This document shows, piece after piece, positions 1 to 6,261 of a stretch of 6,706 nucleotides of DNA (position 1 is its first letter; every line of letters starts with the position of its first letter). The notes beneath the pieces were generated by a model, which did not search any database, was not told where the DNA came from, and saw only the letters and a program-made list of their open reading frames with translations. Origin of the DNA: a bacterium (GTDB lineage Bacteria > Ratteibacteria > UBA8468 > B48-G9 > JAFGKM01); the NCBI GenBank assembly GCA_021160565.1, contig JAGHCG010000078.1, positions 1 to 6,706 on the forward strand, written 5' to 3'. Both the position numbers and the translations under genes were made by a program.

Positions 1-1329
1 AAATTTAACAATCCTTTCCATTTTCATAACTCTTGAACCCTTTATTAAAATTCCATCTCCCTTCTTCAAATTTTTTTCAAGATAGGAATTCACTTCTTCA
101 GGAGAATTGAAATGTTTTGCTTTCTCTCCAACAACTTCTGAAATTATCCTGCTTTCTTTTCCAAAAGTAATAACCAGATTTATATCAAGTTTTTTTATAA
201 GTTCTCCTATATTTCTATGAAAAAATTTAGAAAATTTTCCGAGTTCAGCCATATCTCCGATTATTGCCACTTTTCTTTTAAAACTTTTTTTATTGAACTG
301 GATAAGAGAATTTTTGAGAGAATTTGGATTTGAATTATATGTCTCATCAATCACCACAAAATCTTTCAATTTATATACCTTCCCTCTCCCTTCCAATGGA
401 ATTACTCTCTCAATTATTTCTCTCACTTTTTCCATATTTATATTGAATTTTTTTGCAAAACCTATTGAAACAAGGCATGGATAAATGAGAGATGTATTCC
501 AGAAATTCATTTTAAACTCTGTATCAATCCCCTCTACTCTGAATTTAAAATAAAAATCTCTCTCTTCTATTATCATTCCTCTTGTATCGGCTCCTTTTTT
601 AATCCCAAAACTTTCAACAGTCCCATCAGTTTTGCTTCTTAAAAATTTAAAGAACTTATCGTCATAATTAAGTAGAGAAAATCTTTCTCCTTTAAGATTT
701 TTTAAAATTTCTGATTTCGCCTCAGCAATTTCTCTCATACTTTTAAAAAAACCAATATGTGCCTTCCCGATATTGGTTATCACAGCAGAAGAAGGTTGTG
801 CAATTTCACTCAAATAAAAAATCTCTCCTTTCCTGTTCATTCCCATTTCAAAAACACAGAATTCACTATTCCTTTCAATTTGAAATATTGAAAGAGGAAG
901 TCCAATTTCATTATTATAATTTCCTTTATTTGCCACTACCTTAAATTTTATCCCAAGAGTTTCTTTTAAAATTTCCTTTGTTGTGGTTTTTCCATCACTT
1001 CCTGTTATTCCTATGACATAAGGATTGAATTTTTTTCTATAACCTTTTGCAATCTCTCCGAGTGCCTTTAAAGTGTCATTAACTTTTATAAGTGTACCTC
1101 TTTCAAAATTGAAATCTTTTCTCACTATTACTGCTATTGCTCCTTTTCTGAAAGCATCTTTAACAAAATCATGCCCATCAAATCTCTCTCCTTTCAATGC
1201 AACAAATACATCTCCCTTTTTTAGATTTCTCGTATCGGTGGAAATCCCATAACAAAGAACATCCTTAAAATTCCCTTCTATTTTCCCATCACACCATTTT
1301 ACGATTTCACTTATTTTCACCGGCTCCAT
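1..1329 (-). CDS. murF: MurF, UDP-MurNAc-tripeptide:D-alanyl-D-alanine ligase (C-terminal end cut by window edge)
   Basis: This cytoplasmic ATP-dependent ligase adds D-Ala-D-Ala to UDP-MurNAc-tripeptide, the last step in making the soluble peptidoglycan precursor. I translated the frame by hand: 443 codons from the ATG at 1329 to base 1 with no stop. The N-terminal substrate domain carries STDTR (30-34) and VFVALKG (41-47). The Mur ligase P-loop GITGSDGKTTTK is at 107-118, with K114 and T115. NKGNYNNEIGLPL is at 134-146, EMG at 161-163, TNIGKAHIG at 185-193, and AKSEI at 204-208. The C-terminal part has DETYNSNP (328-335; DDAYNANP is more usual), GDMAELG (358-364) and KGSR (430-433). The family is usually about 450-460 residues and the KGSR..MKMER stretch lies near the natural C-terminus, so only a few residues are missing. 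An in-frame TAA at 1341-1339 closes the frame upstream, so this ATG is the first possible one. It overlaps the murE end by 23 bp. The family assignment is firm. Confidence 0.96.
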   Translation of the reverse strand, partial: MEPVKISEIVKWCDGKIEGNFKDVLCYGISTDTRNLKKGDVFVALKGERFDGHDFVKDAFRKGAIAVIVRKDFNFERGTLIKVNDTLKALGEIAKGYRKKFNPYVIGITGSDGKTTTKEILKETLGIKFKVVANKGNYNNEIGLPLSIFQIERNSEFCVFEMGMNRKGEIFYLSEIAQPSSAVITNIGKAHIGFFKSMREIAEAKSEILKNLKGERFSLLNYDDKFFKFLRSKTDGTVESFGIKKGADTRGMIIEERDFYFKFRVEGIDTEFKMNFWNTSLIYPCLVSIGFAKKFNINMEKVREIIERVIPLEGRGKVYKLKDFVVIDETYNSNPNSLKNSLIQFNKKSFKRKVAIIGDMAELGKFSKFFHRNIGELIKKLDINLVITFGKESRIISEVVGEKAKHFNSPEEVNSYLEKNLKKGDGILIKGSRVMKMERIVKF

Positions 1330-2815
1330 AAATCTCTCTTATGGATTTCCTTGCTTCTTCCCTGTCGTCAAAAGGAACAATTACATCTTTCAATATCTGA
1401 TAAGTTTCATGCCCTTTCCCTGCAATAACAACACAATCACCTTCTTTCGCCAGAGAAATTGCTTCTTTTATGGCTCGTCTCCTATCCGGAATTGCAACAT
1501 ACTTTTTCCTGTAATAAAATGGTATCCCCTTTTCTATATCCTCTATTATCTCCATTGGTTCTTCACTTCTGGGATTATCAGAAGTAAGGAAAACGAAGTC
1601 AGCAAGTTTCACTGCCACATTTCCCATAAGAGGTCTTTTACTCTTATCTCTATCCCCTCCACATCCAAAAACCACTATTATTTTTCTGGGCTTCATTTCT
1701 TTTATTGAAAGGAGAAGATTTTTTAATGCGTGATGGGTATGAGCATAATCAACTATCACATCAAAAGGCTGCCCCTCTTCAATAAATTCAAACCTTCCCG
1801 GAACAGTCTCCATTTCAGCAAGTGCTTCTGAAACAATTTCAATGGGAATTTTCTGTGAAATGGAAAAGGTTATTGTGGTAAGAGCATTATAAATATTTCC
1901 CATTCCTCTTAATTTTATAAAAAACTCTTTCTCTTCTTTATCAATTTTAACTTTGAAATAACTTCCTTCTCTTTTGATAGAATATTCAATAAGTTTCACA
2001 TCTCCATTTTGATTTTTCCCATAAGTAATGTAATCAATTTTTTCTCTTTTTAATGCTTTTATGAAATATTTTGAATTCGGGTCATCCAGATTTATTATTC
2101 CGTATTTTTCTTTCTTTTCACTTCTCACAAGATACTTGCTGAAAAGTAAAAGTTTTGTTTTTAAATAATTTTTGAAAGATTTGTGATAATCAAGATGCTC
2201 ATGGGGAAGAATATTGGTAAAAACTGCAACATCAAAATGTATTTCCGCTATCCTTTCCTGGTCTATTCCATGAGATGAGACTTCCATAACACACCACTGG
2301 CATTTTTCTTCAACCATCTGATTTAGAAGTTCCTGAATGTCAGCAGATTCTGGAGTTGTATTTTCAGAACTTATCACTCTTTCACCAATCTGGTAGGAAA
2401 TTGTTCCTATGAGACCACATTTATATCCTGCTTTTTCAAGTAATTTTTTGATTAAAAAACTGGTTGTGGTTTTACCATTTGTTCCTGTTATACCACACAC
2501 TTTTAACTTTTTTGATGGTTCCTGATAGAAAATTGAGGCGATTTGATGAAGAACCTTTCTTGTATCATCAACAACAATTTCAACAACATCCTGAGGTAAA
2601 ATAATACTTTTTCTGTTTACAATAAGAACTTTCGCTCCTCTTTCAATTGCATCATTGATGAAATGGTGTCCGTCCTGTTTTGTTCCCTTCAATGCAACAA
2701 ATATAAAATTTTCTCTAACCTTCCTTGAATCATGGGTTATTCCTTCCACTTCAATATTTCTAAAATTTTGAGTTCTCTTTTTCTCAATATTTTTAATGAT
2801 ATCTTTCAGTTTCAT
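1307..2815 (-). CDS. murE: MurE, UDP-MurNAc-dipeptide:meso-diaminopimelate ligase
   Basis: This cytoplasmic ATP-dependent ligase adds the third stem-peptide residue to UDP-MurNAc-L-Ala-D-Glu. The 502 residues match the usual family length. The N-terminal uridine-binding domain has THDSR (27-31) and FVALKG (39-44). The P-loop GITGTNGKTTT is at 108-118 (K115, T116). NTTPES (152-157) and EVSSHG (178-183) are substrate-side motifs. HEHLDYH is at 205-211, and K221 is the likely equivalent of the carbamylated lysine of the family. DYAHT (356-360), GCGGDRD (384-390), DNPRSEEP (413-420) and GKGHE (466-470) make up the C-terminal part. DNPR is the known signature for meso-diaminopimelate; lysine-adding enzymes usually differ there. 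R389, N414 and R416 fall at the same numbers as the mDAP contacts I recall for the E. coli enzyme. The start has a weak AGGA four bases upstream and overlaps ftsI by 23 bp, which suggests coupling. One oddity is Glu206 where the family usually has Asp. Confidence 0.97.
   Translation of the reverse strand: MKLKDIIKNIEKKRTQNFRNIEVEGITHDSRKVRENFIFVALKGTKQDGHHFINDAIERGAKVLIVNRKSIILPQDVVEIVVDDTRKVLHQIASIFYQEPSKKLKVCGITGTNGKTTTSFLIKKLLEKAGYKCGLIGTISYQIGERVISSENTTPESADIQELLNQMVEEKCQWCVMEVSSHGIDQERIAEIHFDVAVFTNILPHEHLDYHKSFKNYLKTKLLLFSKYLVRSEKKEKYGIINLDDPNSKYFIKALKREKIDYITYGKNQNGDVKLIEYSIKREGSYFKVKIDKEEKEFFIKLRGMGNIYNALTTITFSISQKIPIEIVSEALAEMETVPGRFEFIEEGQPFDVIVDYAHTHHALKNLLLSIKEMKPRKIIVVFGCGGDRDKSKRPLMGNVAVKLADFVFLTSDNPRSEEPMEIIEDIEKGIPFYYRKKYVAIPDRRRAIKEAISLAKEGDCVVIAGKGHETYQILKDVIVPFDDREEARKSIREIYGAGENK
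1334..1340 (-). promoter_or_regulatory. Ribosome binding site of murF, inside the murE coding end
   Basis: The minus strand reads AAGAGAG followed by four bases and then the murF ATG. This is a moderate Shine-Dalgarno match at short spacing, lying wholly inside the last codons of murE. Together with the in-frame TAA just upstream it supports the start at 1329. Translation of murF is probably coupled to ribosomes finishing murE. Confidence 0.5.
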
Positions 2816-4571
2816 TTTTCCTATACCATACTATTTTTCTTTCCCCTTTAAGTTTTTCATCAGGTGGAATATTTTTATACTGTAAAATTCTCAACATTAT
2901 ATTTCTGAAAATTGGAGCTGCAACCAGTCCTCCATAATGAATTGGTTGAGGTTCATCAACATTTATTGAAATAATTATTTTATCTCTATTATCAAGTAAA
3001 AATCCAATGAAGGAAGCAACAAATTTTGTCATTGAATACTTTCCATTTTCAACTTTTTGAGCAGTACCTGTTTTACCGCAAATTCTATATCCAGGAATAT
3101 AGGCAAGAGGAGCAGTTCCTTCAGGAGAAACTACTTTTTCTAAAATTTTCTCCATTACAAAAGCAGTTCTTTCTGAAATAATTTTTTCTCTTTTTTTTGA
3201 GAAGGAAGGCTGTATTTTCCGGGAACTATATTTTATTTCTTTCAAAAGATGAGGTTGAACAAGATATCCACCATTTGCCAGAACAGCCATTGCTCTTATA
3301 CCCTGAACTGAATTTATACCAACTTCCTGCCCTATTGGAACAGCGGTAATTGAATATGAAGACCACATATTCAGAGGTCTTAAAATTCCTTTTATTTCTC
3401 CTGGTAAATCAATTCCGGATTTTTCTCCAAATCCAAATCTTCTGCAGTATTCATATAATTTCTTTTCTCCCAGTTCCATTGCTGCTTTGACGGTTCCGAT
3501 ATTGCTTGATTTAATTATTACCTCTTCAAAAGTTAGTTTTTTGTGAGGATGGACATCATGAATATAATGATTTCTTACAAACCATTTTCCATTCTCACAC
3601 TCTATAATATCTTCTGGTGAAATTACATTTTCTTCAATCACAGCAGTTGCAGTCACAATTTTAAAAACAGAGCCCGGTTCAAACAAATCAGTTACTGCCC
3701 TGTTTCTTCTATAAGAAGGGGGAAATTTTCCCGGATGATTTGGGTCAAAATCCGGTCTGTTAGCCATTGCTAAAATTTCACCATTTTCAGAATTCATCAC
3801 TATTGCAGAAATACTTTTTGCATTGAATTTCTTCCAACCTTTTTCAATCTCCTCTTCCACTATAAACTGAATATTTGCATCAATTGTAAGATAAATATCT
3901 TTCCCTTTCTGACCGGCAATAAGAATTTTTCTTATAGAAGGAATTAATTTCCCGCTTCCATCTTTTAAGACAAGATATACTCCTTCCTGACCTCTAAGAA
4001 GTCCATTATAATAAAGTTCTATTCCTTCTATTCCCTCTCCATCTATATTTGTACATCCCAGAATATGAGAAGCAAGATTTCCATATGGATAAACTCTTTT
4101 GTATTTTTTGGTTAAAGTAATACCTTCTATCTTCTCCCTTTTAATTTTTTTATATTCCTCTAAGGTTAATTCTCTTTTTATCATACTGTAAGGTTTTTTC
4201 ATTTTCTTTTCAATTTCCTCCTCTTCAATTCCAAGAATTTCAGATAATTTCTTCTTTAACTTTTCAGGATATGAAGGGTCTTTTTTCCTTTTATAATTAA
4301 TCATCCATGTATCAAAACTTACAGAATAAACAGGAATACTCATTGCAAGTATTTTCCCATTTCTATCATAAATGTTTCCCCTCTGACTTGGTTCAACTAT
4401 TTTTCTATACTCTGCCTTCTTCTCCTTTCCAGCATACTTTTCTGATTGAACAATCTGTATTTTTACAAGAAAGGAAAAAATTATAAAAAACATAAATAGA
4501 AAAATCCCTTTTGCGACTCTCAACCGAAAAATAAAAATATCTTTATTCTGTTGTTGCTTCTGCTCTTCCAT
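2793..4571 (-). CDS. ftsI: FtsI-type class B penicillin-binding protein (septal peptidoglycan transpeptidase)
   Basis: This is a membrane-anchored DD-transpeptidase that crosslinks stem peptides at the division septum. Its 592 residues begin with a short cytoplasmic tail and one transmembrane segment (about 20-40, rich in Phe, Ile and Leu) that should leave the catalytic part outside the membrane. The class B N-terminal module includes RGNIYDRNG (64-72). The transpeptidase domain shows all three active-site motifs: S301-V-F-K304 with the nucleophile Ser301, S355-S-N357, and K500-T-G502 within CGKTGTAQK. The protein ends about 90 residues after KTG, with no PASTA repeats, unlike the PBPs of many Gram-positives. 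FtsI is preferred over an elongation-type PBP2 or a sporulation SpoVD because of its position between an ftsL-like gene and murE. AGGGAG, seven bases upstream of the ATG, is a good ribosome binding site. The gene overlaps ftsL by 29 bp. Confidence 0.95.
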   Translation of the reverse strand: MEEQKQQQNKDIFIFRLRVAKGIFLFMFFIIFSFLVKIQIVQSEKYAGKEKKAEYRKIVEPSQRGNIYDRNGKILAMSIPVYSVSFDTWMINYKRKKDPSYPEKLKKKLSEILGIEEEEIEKKMKKPYSMIKRELTLEEYKKIKREKIEGITLTKKYKRVYPYGNLASHILGCTNIDGEGIEGIELYYNGLLRGQEGVYLVLKDGSGKLIPSIRKILIAGQKGKDIYLTIDANIQFIVEEEIEKGWKKFNAKSISAIVMNSENGEILAMANRPDFDPNHPGKFPPSYRRNRAVTDLFEPGSVFKIVTATAVIEENVISPEDIIECENGKWFVRNHYIHDVHPHKKLTFEEVIIKSSNIGTVKAAMELGEKKLYEYCRRFGFGEKSGIDLPGEIKGILRPLNMWSSYSITAVPIGQEVGINSVQGIRAMAVLANGGYLVQPHLLKEIKYSSRKIQPSFSKKREKIISERTAFVMEKILEKVVSPEGTAPLAYIPGYRICGKTGTAQKVENGKYSMTKFVASFIGFLLDNRDKIIISINVDEPQPIHYGGLVAAPIFRNIMLRILQYKNIPPDEKLKGERKIVWYRKNETERYH

Positions 4572-4878
4572 TTATTCTCTCCCTTTCAGGATTCTCTGGC
4601 TTTTCTACAGGAAGATAACACCACCTTTTGGGATAAACAAGTTTTATTCCATGAGAATTAACCATTTCAAGCAATTTATCAGGTGAAGTGAGTTTTAAAT
4701 ACTCTGCTTTATAGTTCTTATTCACTATATTCAATTCTTCATATTCCTGTTTAAGTTTATACATTGAATACCCAATTGCTATTAGTTCGCAGAAAAGAAG
4801 GACATAAATACAGAGAAAAAAACCACAAATCCACAGATAAAAACCCCATTTTGAAATTTTCTTTTTTCTTCTCTTCAT
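4543..4878 (-). CDS. ftsL: FtsL-like small divisome membrane protein
   Basis: A 111-residue bitopic protein. A very basic N-terminus (MKRRKKKISK) is followed by one hydrophobic segment at about 11-38, which positive-inside logic places with its N-terminus in the cytoplasm. Residues about 39-65 are charged and heptad-like (KLKQEYEELNIVNKN), as in the coiled coil of FtsL and DivIC. The LTSPDKLLEMVNSHGIKL stretch (63-80) resembles the family's 'leaves the coil, then a short helix' segment. FtsL forms a complex with FtsB and FtsQ and helps activate FtsW and FtsI. Sequence conservation in this family is low, so the call rests on size, topology and the position between rsmH and ftsI. Its start overlaps the rsmH stop as ATGA. 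No clear ribosome binding site is visible upstream, so translation is probably by re-initiation. The 30-residue tail after the helix is polar and of unknown role. Confidence 0.8.
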   Translation of the reverse strand: MKRRKKKISKWGFYLWICGFFLCIYVLLFCELIAIGYSMYKLKQEYEELNIVNKNYKAEYLKLTSPDKLLEMVNSHGIKLVYPKRWCYLPVEKPENPERERINGRAEATTE

Positions 4879-5735
4879 ATTTTTTCTGCCGCTCTCAATT
4901 TAGCACTTCTGCTCTGTTTATTTAATTCAACCTCTTCTTTTTCAGGTAAAACCGGTTTTTTTGTTAAAACTTTTAAACTTGGAGAATTTTTGAAAAACCT
5001 CTTTACTATCCTATCTTCAAGAGAATGAAATGTGATAACAACAAACCTACCACCCTTTTTTAAAAGTTCCTCTCCTTCTTTCAGACCCTTTTCAAGAGAT
5101 GCAAGTTCATCATTGACAGTAATTCTCAACGCCATAAAAAACTTAGTTGCTGGATGAATACCGGGTTTTTCTCTGTAATTTCTTGAAATAAAATCAGCAA
5201 ATTCTCTTGTTGTTTCAAATTTTTTCCTCTTTCTCCTTTCAAGAATTTTATCCACAATTTTTTCTGGCCTTTTAATTTCTCCATAATTTTTAAATATCCA
5301 GATTAAATTTTTTCTTCCCCACTGGTTTATTATCTCCCAGGAGGTAAGCTTCTGAGTTGTATCATATCTCATATCAAGCGGACCTTCTTCCTGAAAACTA
5401 AAACCACGCTTGCTATCCTTCACCTGATTTAAAGAAAAACCAAGGTCAAAAAGTATCCCATCTATCTTACCTATATATTCCTTTCCGATAATTTGTTTAA
5501 GATTTTCAAAACCTCCATATATTACTTTAAAATTACTGAATTCTTTAAGATTTTCTTTTATCATTTCAATGGCTTCTTTATCTTTATCCACGCAGAAAAG
5601 AAAAATATCTTTACATTTTTCAAGAATTGCCCTGCTATGCCCACCCCATCCACATGTTGCATCTATATAAATTCCACCTTCTTTCAAATTCAGATATTCT
5701 ATCACCTTTTCCTTCATTACAGGATAATGAACCAT
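4875..5735 (-). CDS. rsmH: RsmH (MraW), 16S rRNA (cytosine-1402-N4)-methyltransferase
   Basis: An S-adenosylmethionine-dependent methyltransferase that modifies N4 of C1402 in 16S rRNA at the ribosomal decoding centre. Its 286 residues are slightly below the usual ~300. HYPVM (3-7) is the conserved start region. DATCGWGGHS (25-34) is the SAM-binding glycine motif, and CVDKD (48-52) ends the next strand. FDLGFSLNQ (96-104) corresponds to the usual DLGxSSxQ with SL in place of SS. RGFSFQEEGPLDMRYD (110-125) is highly typical. HPATKFFMALRITVNDEL (194-211), TFHSLEDRIVKRFF (235-248) and SRSAKLRAAE (275-284) complete the family pattern. The gene starts 6 bp after the mraZ stop with only a weak GAAGAAG-like ribosome binding site, and shares four bases with ftsL. 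Location in the dcw cluster next to mraZ is the standard arrangement. Confidence 0.97.
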   Translation of the reverse strand: MVHYPVMKEKVIEYLNLKEGGIYIDATCGWGGHSRAILEKCKDIFLFCVDKDKEAIEMIKENLKEFSNFKVIYGGFENLKQIIGKEYIGKIDGILFDLGFSLNQVKDSKRGFSFQEEGPLDMRYDTTQKLTSWEIINQWGRKNLIWIFKNYGEIKRPEKIVDKILERRKRKKFETTREFADFISRNYREKPGIHPATKFFMALRITVNDELASLEKGLKEGEELLKKGGRFVVITFHSLEDRIVKRFFKNSPSLKVLTKKPVLPEKEEVELNKQSRSAKLRAAEKI

Positions 5736-5741
5736 TCTTCT

Positions 5742-6182
5742 TCATAACTCCATAAGTTTTTCTGAAATTTCTCCATATAAGGGAAGTGCCTTTTTAAAAT
5801 ATTCTTCCCATCTTTTCTCATCCCAGATTTCAATTCTTGTTCCAACTCCAATAATAGCAACTCTTTCTTTAATCTCTACATATTCAAGAAGATTTGGAGG
5901 GATTAACATTCTTCCCTGATTATCTATTTTTGATTTATATGCACCTGAAAAAAACAATCTGGCAAAAGCTCTGGGGTCTCCTTTTGTAAATGGAAGAGAT
6001 TTTAATCGTTCACTCTGATTTTCCCATGTTTTTTGAGAAAAAAGGAAAAGACACATTTCAAGTCCTCTCGTAATGTAAACATTTCTGTTTCTGGAAGTTA
6101 TAATCTGTTCTCTCAGTTTCGCAGGAATAATAATTCTTCCCTGCTTATCAATTTTACTCCTATATTCACCAAAAAATACCAT
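5742..6182 (-). CDS. mraZ: MraZ, dcw-cluster transcriptional regulator
   Basis: A 146-residue DNA-binding protein with the typical duplicated AbrB-like (SpoVT-type) fold. The first copy is YRSKIDKQGRIIIPAKLRE (7-25) and the second is YKSKIDNQGRMLIPPNLLEY (82-101). Each carries the DxxGR core (D12-R16 and D87-R91) used for DNA contact in the family, where MraZ forms large rings. Known MraZ proteins bind short repeats just upstream of their own gene and regulate the dcw operon, as repressor or activator depending on species. Here it is the first gene after a strong-looking promoter, so autoregulation is likely (inference). The ATG at 6182 is preceded by AAGGTGG and gives the canonical start MVFFGEY, so no other start is needed. 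The length is normal and no domain is missing. Confidence 0.97.
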   Translation of the reverse strand: MVFFGEYRSKIDKQGRIIIPAKLREQIITSRNRNVYITRGLEMCLFLFSQKTWENQSERLKSLPFTKGDPRAFARLFFSGAYKSKIDNQGRMLIPPNLLEYVEIKERVAIIGVGTRIEIWDEKRWEEYFKKALPLYGEISEKLMEL

Positions 6183-6185
6183 TTT

Positions 6186-6192
6186 CCACCTT
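6186..6192 (-). promoter_or_regulatory. Ribosome binding site of mraZ
   Basis: The minus strand reads AAGGTGG, one mismatch from AAGGAGG, ending three bases before the mraZ ATG. The spacing is short if the whole heptamer pairs, and about six bases if only AAGG is the core. It is the best Shine-Dalgarno match in the operon and fits the first gene of a transcript with a very short leader. Confidence 0.6.
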
Positions 6193-6200
6193 TTTATTTA

Positions 6201-6229
6201 ATTAAATATCCATATTCAATTTTTGTCAA
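6201..6229 (-). promoter_or_regulatory. Predicted sigma70-type promoter of the mraZ-murF operon
   Basis: On the minus strand, TTGACA (6229-6224) is a perfect -35 hexamer. It is followed by exactly 17 bases and then TTTAAT (6206-6201), a 5-of-6 match to TATAAT. Transcription would begin near 6194, leaving a leader of about 12 nt that holds the mraZ ribosome binding site. It lies in the only sizeable intergenic gap of the window, directly before the first gene of the operon. The hexamers and spacing are seen in the sequence; promoter activity is inferred. Confidence 0.72.
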
Positions 6230-6242
6230 GTTTTTGTGTAAG
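6220..6242 (-). repeat. Two imperfect tandem repeats over the mraZ -35 box (candidate operator or bent DNA)
   Basis: The minus strand carries CTTACACAAAAA (6242-6231) directly followed by CTTGACAAAAA (6230-6220), the same unit with one base less and one substitution. The second copy contains the -35 hexamer. Their A5 runs are 11 bp apart, about one helical turn, so they could bend the DNA or serve as an UP-like element. Placement over the promoter of a MraZ-first operon also makes them a candidate regulator site. Either role is inference, and in AT-rich DNA a two-copy short repeat can arise by chance. Confidence 0.35.
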
Positions 6243-6261
6243 TTGGGTATAATGAAAAAAA

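Noticed and set aside
293..944. Two short plus-strand frames (293-484 and 759-944)
   Set aside because: Both are antisense to murF, whose minus-strand frame is continuous and carries all family motifs through these positions.
1409..1708. Open plus-strand frame of 99 codons
   Set aside because: It lies wholly antisense to the conserved C-terminal part of murE (DYAHT, DNPR, GKGHE). Its translation is Phe/Ser/Tyr-rich with no family resemblance, as expected from the reverse of AT-rich coding DNA.
1190..2705. A repeated 14-bp string (CAATGCAACAAATA) in murF (near 1196) and murE (near 2690)
   Set aside because: Both encode the shared FVALKG motif of the paralogous N-terminal Mur ligase domains, so this is protein homology and not a DNA repeat.
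5493..5747. Open plus-strand frame of 84 codons
   Set aside because: Antisense to the N-terminal half of rsmH, including its SAM-binding motif; Phe/Ile-rich composition is that of a reverse-strand shadow.
6223..6253. Possible divergent plus-strand promoter: TTGTCA (6223-6228) and a perfect TATAAT (6248-6253)
   Set aside because: The spacing is 19 bp, the -35 is only the mirror of the real minus-strand TTGACA, and downstream there is just a six-codon frame (MKKIKE) running antisense into the oxidoreductase gene.
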